From CAYUYM01 sp964449305 (GTDB lineage Bacteria; Bacteroidota; Ignavibacteria; SZUA-365; CAYQST01), in assembly GCA_964449305.1 (NCBI GenBank), contig CAYUYM010000077.1, positions 1-14,912 of the forward strand: a DNA stretch of 14,912 nt, given 5' to 3'. Both the position numbers and the translations under genes were made by a program. Position 1 is the first letter of the stretch. Each line of letters starts with the position of its first letter. Under the pieces are notes generated by a model. It was given only the letters and a program-made list of their open reading frames with translations. It was not told where the DNA came from and did no database searches. Of the stretch, positions 6,898-13,999 are shown piece by piece.

Positions 6898-9800
6898 ATG
6901 ATCCGACCCATGTACCAAAGCCTGATGGCGCTCGTCTGCATTCTCGCTGTCTGCTGTGCACCCCTCTCGCGCGCTCACGGGCAGGAACGCCCCGCGGTGG
7001 TCAATCCCTGCATGCACTGGTTCAGCTACCTCGGCGGTGATGCCACCGACCACGGCCGGCATGTGGCCGTGGATCAGATGGGCAACATCGTCGTCGCCGG
7101 CATCACTGCATCGCGGAACTTCCCCGTGCGCAATGCCTTCCAATCCCAGCTCGCCGGCAACCTCGATGCCTGGGTCGTCAAAATGACGCGTGATGGAGGC
7201 GTCCTGTGGGCCACCTACTACGGTGGCCGCGGTGTGGAGGAGGTGAGCGGCCTCGCCGTGGATCCCGCCGGAAACATCATCCTCTCCGGCTTCACGTCGA
7301 GCGCCGATTTTCCGGTCAGCGAGAATGCCCGGCAGAAACAGCTTGCAGGCAAGAACGACGCCTTCATCGTTTCGTTCAACCTCGATGGCGAACGCAACTG
7401 GAGCACGCTCCTCGGCGGCACATTCTCCGATGAAGCCAATGGTCTCGCCGTCGACCGCTCCGGCAACATCATCATTTGCGGCGGTTCCTACAGCACAAAT
7501 TTCCCCATCACGGACAAATGCCTTCAGCCCAGCAACGGCGGCGATTACGACGTGTTCGTCGCCAAGTTCTCCACCTCGGGCGAGCTTCGCTGGTCCACCT
7601 ACTTCGGTGGTTACAGCCTCGACTACGGCACGGCTGTGGCCGCGGAGGCCGACGGCGCCATCACCGTGACGGGCTACACCGAGGGACGCAATTTCCCGGT
7701 GACCTCCACGGCCGACCAGGGCTCCTATGCCGGAGGAGCGTACGATGCGTTTCTCCTCCGACTCTCCCCCGCGGGTGAACGCGTCTGGTCCACCTTTGTC
7801 GGAGGCTCGGACACGGAGCAGGGCACCGATGTCGCCAGCGATGGCAAAGGTGGGGTCGTCATCACGGGCTACTCCCAATCCACGGATTTTCACCAGCGGA
7901 ACGGCGTGGGGCAGACGGCTCTCGCCGGCCGCGTGGATGTGTTCGTTTCAAAATACGATGCCCGCGGCACCAGGCAGTGGTCCACCTTCATCGGCGGCCG
8001 TCGGCTCGACGATGCCACGGGAGTGACCATCATGGGCGATGCATCTGTTGTGGTCACCGGGTACACGGAATCCACAGACTTCCCGCTCACCGCTGGAGCC
8101 TTCGCTGCACGGGAGCGCGGTCTGGTGGATGCCTTCGTCGCGCGCTTCAGCGCTGACGGCACGCTGTTGTGGTCGAGTCTGCTCGCCGGCAGGGACTGGG
8201 ATGCGGCGTATAGCGTGGCATCAGACACCGATGGCAACATCGTGGTGGCCGGTGGCACGGCAAGCACGGATCTGCCCGTCACCGGCAACGCCCTGCAGGC
8301 GGCAAATGCCGGCTTCGAGGATGCGATGCTCGCACGCATCGTGTTCAACACGCCGGGCGCCATTGCGGGTGAGGATCGCACGCTGTGTGCGGGGAACTCC
8401 ACGAAGCTCTCCGCCGTCATGTCCGGCGGGCGGCAGCCCTACAGCTTCCGCTGGAGCCCCGCTGAGGGCCTCGATGCGACCGATGTCCAGGCCCCGACTG
8501 CAACACCGACCACGACCACCGCCTACATCGTCGCCGTCCAGGACGGCAATGGCTGCCTGGCGACAGACACGGTGGTCGTCACCGTGCTGCCGACGCCGCG
8601 CATCGATCTCGTCCCGACAATCAACATCTGCGCGGGAAGCTCGGCTCGTCTGAAGCCCGAAATCTCCGAGGGCCGGGAACCCTACACATTTGCGTGGTCG
8701 CCGGAAGCGGGCATCAGTTCCACCACAACCGAGGCGCCCGATGTTGCGCCGAAGACCACCACCGCTTATGAGCTGGTGGTGACCGATGCGAACGGCTGCT
8801 CCGCACGCGACACCGTGGTGGTCATGGTCAACGAACGCCCCAAGGCGGATGCCGGCGCGGATGTGGCTGTCTGCCTCGGCTCCCCGGTGCGCATCGGTGG
8901 GGAAGCGACAGGCGGTCAGGCACCCTACACATACGAATGGACGCCGGACGACGGGCTCTCACGCGATGATGTGGCTATGCCCGATGTACAGCCCACCGCA
9001 ACAACCGTCTACCGCGTGCAGGTGAAGGATGCGAACGGCTGCGTGGGCGGGGACTCCGTGACGGTGACCGTCCACCCCATGCCGGTGGCCGATGCGGGTG
9101 AGGATCGCCTCATCTGTCCAGGCGGTTCCGTGGTGCTCGAAGGCCGCGCATCGGAGGGCCGGGCCCCCTATACCTGGGCCTGGACGCCTGCAGACGGGCT
9201 GGACCGGGCCGATGCAAAGAAGGTGAACGCCACACCGGAACGGACAACCACCTACACCCTGCTGGTGACCGACAGCCGCGGCTGCACGGTGCGCGATGAG
9301 GTGGTGGTGACCGTGCCACCATCCATGATGGTGGCCATCGAGGAGACGCCCGGTATGTGCGCGGGAGGGAGCGTGGAGATCCGTACGAAGATCCTCGGAG
9401 GCACGCCGCCGTATACGCAGGAATGGAAGCCGGCCGCGGGTCTGTCGGATCCAGCGTCGCTCACACCTGCCGCATCGCCCGACAAATCGACGAACTATAC
9501 CATCACCGTCACGGATGCCAACGGATGTATCGCGAAGACAAGCGTGCAGGTCACTGTGTATCCCCTTCCGAAGGTGAAGGCATCCAAGTCGGTGACGATC
9601 TGTCCGGGATCGTCGACAGATCTCGTCGCCGCCGCCTCGCACGGCACACCGCCCTTCACCTATGCCTGGTCACCAGGGACGGGATTGGATGATGCAACCT
9701 CCGCCACGCCGGTGGCCTCACCGGGGGAATCGACCGAGTACCGTGTGCTGGTGACGGATGCACACGGCTGCACGGTTGCAGACACCTCCACGGTGACGAT

Positions 9801-11430
9801 TGCGGAACCGATCGAGGTGGAGGCGGGGCGTGGAGCCATCATCTGCCGGGGCACCAGTGCAAACCTTGATGCGGAGTCCTCCGGTGGGACGGGGAGGCTG
9901 AAGGTCGCGTGGTCACCTGCGAATGGCCTGAGCTCCACCACGGTGGCCAATCCCTCCGCATCGCCGGAGAAGACCACGACCTACACCTTCACGGCAACGG
10001 ATGCGAACGGCTGCTTCAGGAGCGACACGGTCACCGTGTATGTTCTCACACCGCCTGATGTCCGCATGGGTCGGGAGGTCACCCTGTGTCCCGGGACGAG
10101 TGCCACGATCGAGGCCACGGTCGCTGGTGGAAAGGAGCCGTACGCTGTGGAGTGGAGTCCGATCGACGGACTCGATGCACCGTCGAGTCTGACCCCTGTC
10201 GTCACACCGAAGCGTACAACCACCTACACGATGAAGGTGACCGATGCGAACGGCTGTGAGGGCAGCGCCCAGGTGACGGTGAACGTTCATCCATCGATCC
10301 GGGTGTCGGCGGGCGAGGATTTCGAGATCTGCGAGGGGACACATGCCAAGCTGAACGGGAAGGTGTATGGCGGATCGGGGAAGATCACCTACCGGTGGAC
10401 ACCGACCACCGGCCTCAACTCCGACGATGTACCCAAACCCCTTGCCGGCCCCATGACCACCACGGAATATGTACTGACCGTGACCGACGCGAATGGATGC
10501 AGCGCCTCCGACACGGTGCGTGTCACGGTGTACAAGAAACCGACGGGAGATGCCGGACCCGACCGAACGATCTGCCCCGGAGGCCAGGTGACCATCGGTG
10601 CGCAGGCGGAGCCCACAGAACCGCTGACCTACTCCTGGTCACCCGAGAAGGGACTTTCCGATGCGTCGGTGCGCAACCCTGTCGCCGCCGTCGAGAAGCG
10701 CAGCCGCTACGTGCTGACCGTGACAGACGGGCATGGCTGTGAAGGGCGTGACACCGTGGTGGTGGATGTCACCCCCGTGCCTGTGCCACACATCAGCTCG
10801 GGAAGTGGAACGACCACGATATGCGAGGGGGGGAGCGTGGAGCTGGATGCGGGGGGGGGATATGCGGGTTACGCCTGGAGTTCGGGAGAAAGGACACGCA
10901 CGATCGTGGTCCGTGATTCCTTGTCGCGGACAGTGACGGTGACCACGGCCGAGGGCTGCACCGCCATATCGAAGCCTGTGTCGATCACCATCAACCGGCA
11001 TCCCATTCCAGCCATCACCGTGAAGGGATCGACACAATTGTGTGAAGGCGACGATGCGGTGTTGGAGGCGCCGCGCGCCGACAGCTGGAAGTGGTCCACC
11101 GGGGCGGATACACGCAGCATCCGCGTGACCCAGGCGGGATCGTATTCCGTGTCCGTCATTGACAGACATGGCTGTTCCGGCACATCGGAGCCGGTGACCA
11201 TCACCGTGGTGTCGCGGCCGGTGGCGGCCCTGGCGCGCAGCGGCGACACTCTTTTCGCATCAGGCGGTGTGAGCTACACGTGGTACCACGAAGGAGACCG
11301 GATCGCCGGCACCGGTGCCACGCACATCGCCTCCAAGTCCGGCGATTACAAAGTGAAGGCACTCAACGAGAATGGCTGCACTGCCACATCGAACATGATC
11401 CGCGTCAAGCTCCCCAAGAAGAAGAAATGA
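6898..11430 (+). CDS. Exported surface protein: seven-bladed SBBP propeller plus 13 Ig/PKD-like repeats
   Basis: This is a 1510-residue exported protein with no catalytic domain I can see. It begins with a signal peptide (MIRPMYQSLMALVCILAVCC...SRAHG, cleavage near residue 28). Seven SBBP-type blades of 63-65 residues follow, each starting W-S-T-Y/F-x-GG and containing GNIVVxGxTxSxDFPV and DAFVxKF. Their first tryptophans are at about residues 41, 104, 168, 232, 297, 361 and 425. From residue 487 come 13 Ig/PKD-like repeats: nine of exactly 81 residues, one of 80, then 74, 72 and a shorter last one. Each of the first 12 has two cysteines (motifs T-I-C-P-G and D-A-N-G-C) that probably form a disulfide. 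The C-terminus is VRVKLPKKKK-like (IRVKLPKKKK) with no type IX secretion sorting domain and no LPXTG-like anchor. A role in adhesion or as a scaffold at the cell surface is likely but unproven. The gene is flanked on both sides by related palindromes and is divergent from the pullulanase. Confidence 0.88.
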   Translation: MIRPMYQSLMALVCILAVCCAPLSRAHGQERPAVVNPCMHWFSYLGGDATDHGRHVAVDQMGNIVVAGITASRNFPVRNAFQSQLAGNLDAWVVKMTRDGGVLWATYYGGRGVEEVSGLAVDPAGNIILSGFTSSADFPVSENARQKQLAGKNDAFIVSFNLDGERNWSTLLGGTFSDEANGLAVDRSGNIIICGGSYSTNFPITDKCLQPSNGGDYDVFVAKFSTSGELRWSTYFGGYSLDYGTAVAAEADGAITVTGYTEGRNFPVTSTADQGSYAGGAYDAFLLRLSPAGERVWSTFVGGSDTEQGTDVASDGKGGVVITGYSQSTDFHQRNGVGQTALAGRVDVFVSKYDARGTRQWSTFIGGRRLDDATGVTIMGDASVVVTGYTESTDFPLTAGAFAARERGLVDAFVARFSADGTLLWSSLLAGRDWDAAYSVASDTDGNIVVAGGTASTDLPVTGNALQAANAGFEDAMLARIVFNTPGAIAGEDRTLCAGNSTKLSAVMSGGRQPYSFRWSPAEGLDATDVQAPTATPTTTTAYIVAVQDGNGCLATDTVVVTVLPTPRIDLVPTINICAGSSARLKPEISEGREPYTFAWSPEAGISSTTTEAPDVAPKTTTAYELVVTDANGCSARDTVVVMVNERPKADAGADVAVCLGSPVRIGGEATGGQAPYTYEWTPDDGLSRDDVAMPDVQPTATTVYRVQVKDANGCVGGDSVTVTVHPMPVADAGEDRLICPGGSVVLEGRASEGRAPYTWAWTPADGLDRADAKKVNATPERTTTYTLLVTDSRGCTVRDEVVVTVPPSMMVAIEETPGMCAGGSVEIRTKILGGTPPYTQEWKPAAGLSDPASLTPAASPDKSTNYTITVTDANGCIAKTSVQVTVYPLPKVKASKSVTICPGSSTDLVAAASHGTPPFTYAWSPGTGLDDATSATPVASPGESTEYRVLVTDAHGCTVADTSTVTIAEPIEVEAGRGAIICRGTSANLDAESSGGTGRLKVAWSPANGLSSTTVANPSASPEKTTTYTFTATDANGCFRSDTVTVYVLTPPDVRMGREVTLCPGTSATIEATVAGGKEPYAVEWSPIDGLDAPSSLTPVVTPKRTTTYTMKVTDANGCEGSAQVTVNVHPSIRVSAGEDFEICEGTHAKLNGKVYGGSGKITYRWTPTTGLNSDDVPKPLAGPMTTTEYVLTVTDANGCSASDTVRVTVYKKPTGDAGPDRTICPGGQVTIGAQAEPTEPLTYSWSPEKGLSDASVRNPVAAVEKRSRYVLTVTDGHGCEGRDTVVVDVTPVPVPHISSGSGTTTICEGGSVELDAGGGYAGYAWSSGERTRTIVVRDSLSRTVTVTTAEGCTAISKPVSITINRHPIPAITVKGSTQLCEGDDAVLEAPRADSWKWSTGADTRSIRVTQAGSYSVSVIDRHGCSGTSEPVTITVVSRPVAALARSGDTLFASGGVSYTWYHEGDRIAGTGATHIASKSGDYKVKALNENGCTATSNMIRVKLPKKKK
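8356..10782 (+). repeat. In-gene tandem repeat, ten units on a 243-bp period
   Basis: Units begin at 8356, 8599, 8842, 9085, 9328, 9571, 9814, 10057, 10300 and 10543; the first nine are exactly 243 bp and the tenth is 240 bp. The 15-mer GATGCGAACGGCTGC, coding DANGC, recurs exactly at 8785, 9028 and 10000, and with one final base changed at 10243, always in register. Elsewhere the units have diverged strongly at both DNA and protein level. That points to old duplication with constrained length, with some local homogenisation. Shorter related units follow at 10783-11004, 11005-11220 and 11221-11427. Confidence 0.9.
10827..10859 (+). repeat. In-frame G7 and G9 homopolymer tracts inside the repeat-protein gene
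   Basis: G7 lies at 10827-10833 and G9 at 10851-10859, within the 11th Ig-like repeat (residues around CEGGSVELDAGGGYAG). Tracts of this length are prone to slippage in replication. Loss of one G in the second tract would bring TGA 10934-10936 into frame, and gain of one G would bring TGA 10914-10916 into frame. Both would remove roughly the last 165-190 residues. Confidence 0.8.
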
Positions 11431-11448
11431 CGTGGGAGTGACTGCGTC

Positions 11449-11570
11449 GGGGGGGGGGGACCTATAGGTCTTCTTAGTACTTCCTTGGAAGACCTATAGG
11501 TCTTCTTAGTACTTCCTTGGAAGACCTATAGGTCTTCTTAGGATTCCTGAGAAGACCTATAGGCCCCCCC
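11449..11570. repeat. Four-copy GACCTATAGGTC palindrome array bounded by G11 and C7
   Basis: GACCTATAGGTC occurs at 11459-11470, 11491-11502 and 11523-11534, and as GACCTATAGGCC at 11554-11565. The first two spacers are identical (TTCTTAGTACTTCCTTGGAA) and the third is a 19-nt relative. Start-to-start spacing is 32, 32 and 31 bp. Neighbouring copies pair as 15-bp stems, for example 11459-11473 with 11488-11502. A G11 run (11449-11459) enters the array and a C7 run (11564-11570) leaves it, so the two ends are also complementary. It begins 18 nt after the repeat-protein stop and ends upstream of the GAPDH promoter. It may insulate or terminate transcription, be a protein-binding array or be a REP-like element. 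It contains no gene. Confidence 0.92.
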
Positions 11571-11587
11571 AGGGCCCTCCGTTCCGG

Positions 11588-11619
11588 CTTGGAATTCCCT
11601 CGGAAACCCGATAGCTTTG
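11588..11619 (+). promoter_or_regulatory. Bacteroidota-type promoter for gapA
   Basis: TAGCTTTG at 11612-11619 fits the Bacteroidota -7 consensus TAnnTTTG exactly. CTTG at 11588-11591 stands 20 nt upstream, close to the usual 19-21 nt spacing to the -33 TTTG. Transcription would start near 11626 and give a leader of roughly 40 nt before the gapA ATG. This is a pattern match only. Confidence 0.55.
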
Positions 11620-11663
11620 TGTGACGGACATGCTCACTTCAACTCACAATACAGGTGTTTCAT

Positions 11664-12653
11664 ATGGCTATCAAGGTTGGAATCAATGGTTTCGGGCGTA
11701 TCGGGCGCCTCGTCTTTCGTCGCGCTCTCGAAGTCGGTGGGTTTGATTTCGTCTCCATCAACGACCTCACCGACGCGACCACGCTCGCACACCTGTTGAA
11801 GTACGATTCGGTTCATGGCAAGTTCAAGGGCACCGTGGAAGTGGAAGGAACCAACCTCCGCGTCAATGGCGACCTGCTCAAGATCACCGCGGAACGCGAT
11901 CCCGCCAACCTCCAGTGGCCGGATGTGGACGTCGTCATCGAGTCCACCGGCATCTTCACCAAGCGCGAACAGTGCGCCCAGCACATCGCCAACGGCGCAA
12001 AAAAGGTCATCCTCACCGTGCCCGCAAAGGACGAGATCGATGCCACCATCGTGCTCGGCGTCAACGATTCCATTCTCACAGGCAACGAGAAGATTGTCTC
12101 CAACGCGTCCTGCACCACAAACTGCCTCGCTCCCATCGTCAAGGTGCTCAACGATTCCTTCGGCCTCGAAAAAGGCCTCATGACCACGGTCCACAGCTAC
12201 ACCAACGACCAGCGCTTGCTCGACGCCCCGCACAAGGATCTGCGCCGCGCCCGCGCCGCCGCCGCCAACATCATCCCCACCACCACCGGCGCCGCGCGCA
12301 CCGTCGGCAAGGTGATCCCCGAACTCAAGGGCAAGCTCGACGGCTTCGCCCTCCGCGTCCCCACTCCCGACGGCTCCATCACGGACTTTGTCGCCATCCT
12401 CAAACGTGAGGTCACCAAAGAGGAAGTCAATGCCGCCATGAAGGCCGCCGCCGATGGCCCCATGCGCGGCATCCTCGAATACACCGAGGATCCCATCGTC
12501 TCCAGCGACATCGTCGGCAATCCGCACTCCTCCATCCTCGATGCGGATTCCACCATGGTCATGGGGAACATGGTCAAGGTTGTGTCCTGGTATGACAATG
12601 AATTCGGCTATTCCTGCCGCGTGGTCGATCTCGTGAAACGAGTCGCCGGCTGA
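11664..12653 (+). CDS. gapA: Glyceraldehyde-3-phosphate dehydrogenase, type I
   Basis: This is a 329-residue cytoplasmic glycolytic enzyme. It oxidises glyceraldehyde 3-phosphate with inorganic phosphate to 1,3-bisphosphoglycerate, reducing NAD(P)+. The N-terminus MAIKVGINGFGRIGRLVFR is the dinucleotide-binding glycine motif. Asn33-Asp34 (SINDLTD) after the second strand favours NAD+. The active site SNASCTTNCLAP contains catalytic Cys150, and His177 lies in TTVHSYT. Other family landmarks are AERDPANLQWPDVDVVIESTG, AAANIIPTTTGAARTVGKVIPEL and the C-terminal VKVVSWYDNEFGYS. The length is normal for the family. The frame is open 9 nt further upstream from a GTG at 11655, but the conserved N-terminus fixes ATG 11664. 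There is no good Shine-Dalgarno. Phosphoglycerate kinase follows, the next step of the pathway. Confidence 0.97.
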   Translation: MAIKVGINGFGRIGRLVFRRALEVGGFDFVSINDLTDATTLAHLLKYDSVHGKFKGTVEVEGTNLRVNGDLLKITAERDPANLQWPDVDVVIESTGIFTKREQCAQHIANGAKKVILTVPAKDEIDATIVLGVNDSILTGNEKIVSNASCTTNCLAPIVKVLNDSFGLEKGLMTTVHSYTNDQRLLDAPHKDLRRARAAAANIIPTTTGAARTVGKVIPELKGKLDGFALRVPTPDGSITDFVAILKREVTKEEVNAAMKAAADGPMRGILEYTEDPIVSSDIVGNPHSSILDADSTMVMGNMVKVVSWYDNEFGYSCRVVDLVKRVAG

Positions 12654-12670
12654 TCCCTCCTCCGTTGTGA

Positions 12671-12706
12671 AAAAGACCTGCGGGCCTCCCTGCAGGTCTT
12701 TTTTTT
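12671..12706 (+). terminator. Strong intrinsic terminator after gapA
   Basis: AAAAGACCTGC (12671-12681) pairs perfectly with GCAGGTCTTTT (12692-12702) over a 10-nt loop, and the 3' arm runs into an eight-T tract (12699-12706). It lies 17 nt after the gapA stop and 62 nt before pgk. The A-rich left arm also allows some function in the opposite direction. It implies that gapA is mostly transcribed alone, with pgk depending on readthrough or its own promoter. Confidence 0.93.
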
Positions 12707-12768
12707 CCCGCAACCTTTGTCACCATGTCGGTGTTTGAACGTATCATCAACCACTCTGGAGACTCCTG

Positions 12769-13965
12769 ATGAATACCATGACCATCCGCGATGTCGACGT
12801 CACCAACAGGAAAACCCTCGTCCGCGTGGACTTCAACGTCCCCTTCGACGAGGCCCTGCACATCACCGACGACACGCGTATCGTCGCCTCGCTGCCCACC
12901 ATCTCCGCCTTGCTCGGGAAGGGTGCTGCCGTGATCCTCATGAGCCACCTTGGGCGCCCGAAGGGTCAGCCAAACCCGAAATACACGCTGAAACCCGTGG
13001 CCGACCGCCTCGCCGAGCTGGTGAACGTCCCCGTCCATTTCGCGCCCGACTGCATCGGCGCCGTGGCGGAGGAGGCAGCCAAGGCGCTGAAAGGCGGCGA
13101 GATCCTCCTGCTCGAAAACCTCCGCTTCCATGCGGAAGAGGAGGCCAATGACCCGGACTTCGCGCGCCGGCTGGCGTCCCTCGGCGAGATCTACGTCAAC
13201 GATGCGTTCGGTTCCGCTCACCGCGCCCACGCCTCCACCGAGGGCGTCACGAAGTTCCTTTCACCCTGCGTGGCCGGGCTGCTCATGGAAAAGGAGATCG
13301 ACTACCTCGGACGTGCCGTGGGCAACCCCGCCCGCCCCTACCTCGCCATCATCGGCGGAGCGAAGATCTCCGGCAAGATCGACGTCATCCAGAACCTGCT
13401 CTCGAAGGTCGACACGCTGCTCATCGGCGGCGGGATGATGTTCACCTTCCTCAAGGCGCAGGGGCGCGAGATCGGCAGGTCGCTGCTTGAGGCGGACAGG
13501 ATCGATGTCGCACGTCAGGTGCTGGATGCCGCCGCCGCGTCGTCGTGCCGGCTGGTGCTGCCGGTCGACACGGTCGCGGTCCCGGAGGTCAACAACGATG
13601 CGCCTGCACAGGTGGTGCCGGTCGACGCCATCCCGGCGGATCTCGCCGGCGTCGACATTGGTCCGGCAAGCATCGCGGCGTTCGAGGAGCTCATCCTCGC
13701 GTCGAGGACGGTGGTGTGGAACGGCCCCATGGGCATCTTCGAGATGCCGAACTTCGCCAAGGGCACCAACGCCGTGGCACAGGCGTTGGTCAAAGCCACG
13801 AGCAACGGGGCGGTCACCGTTGTCGGTGGGGGCGATTCCGCCGCCGCCATCGCCGCCGCGGGCCTCGAAAGCAGTGTGTCCCACGTCTCCACTGGTGGTG
13901 GTGCCTCGCTCGAGTTCCTCGAGGGGCGCGCCCTTCCGGGTGTGGTTGCACTGACACAGAAATAA
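12769..13965 (+). CDS. pgk: Phosphoglycerate kinase
   Basis: This 398-residue cytoplasmic enzyme transfers phosphate from 1,3-bisphosphoglycerate to ADP, making ATP and 3-phosphoglycerate. The N-domain substrate site shows LVRVDFNVP (17-25) and SHLGRPKG (59-66), with DAFGSAHRAHAS further on. The C-domain has AIIGGAKISGKIDVIQNLL, VVWNGPMGIFE and the nucleotide-binding GGGDSAAAI (353-361), followed by STGGGASLEFLEG. The length matches bacterial PGKs. GGAG at 12758-12761 lies 7 nt before ATG 12769, which supports this start; a second ATG at 12778 is possible but less well placed. The rhomboid gene begins 34 nt after the stop on the same strand, so the two may be cotranscribed. Confidence 0.97.
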   Translation: MNTMTIRDVDVTNRKTLVRVDFNVPFDEALHITDDTRIVASLPTISALLGKGAAVILMSHLGRPKGQPNPKYTLKPVADRLAELVNVPVHFAPDCIGAVAEEAAKALKGGEILLLENLRFHAEEEANDPDFARRLASLGEIYVNDAFGSAHRAHASTEGVTKFLSPCVAGLLMEKEIDYLGRAVGNPARPYLAIIGGAKISGKIDVIQNLLSKVDTLLIGGGMMFTFLKAQGREIGRSLLEADRIDVARQVLDAAAASSCRLVLPVDTVAVPEVNNDAPAQVVPVDAIPADLAGVDIGPASIAAFEELILASRTVVWNGPMGIFEMPNFAKGTNAVAQALVKATSNGAVTVVGGGDSAAAIAAAGLESSVSHVSTGGGASLEFLEGRALPGVVALTQK

Positions 13966-13999
13966 CAACGCGCTCCGGCGCAAGGATGCATCATACACA

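Noticed and set aside
6880..7893. 337-codon open frame on the minus strand opposite the propeller
   Set aside because: It mirrors the repeating propeller codons and would cover the ribosome site and leader of the real gene; no domain is seen.
11449..11570. CRISPR-like look: short palindromic repeats with 19-20 nt spacers
   Set aside because: The first two spacers are identical and the third is related, the repeats are only 12 bp, the period is too short for CRISPR, and there are no cas genes nearby.
11634..12713. 359-codon open frame on the minus strand opposite gapA
   Set aside because: It is a shadow of GAPDH, which is unmistakable on the plus strand. The frame also runs through the terminator and has no recognisable domain.
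12716..12737. Two TTTG motifs before pgk as a Bacteroidota promoter
   Set aside because: The second TTTG is not preceded by TA at the right place, and the 14-nt spacing is too short for the -33/-7 arrangement.
13970..13981. GCGC-TCCG-GCGC hairpin after pgk as a terminator
   Set aside because: The stem is only 4 bp, no T tract follows, and such matches are common by chance at this GC content.
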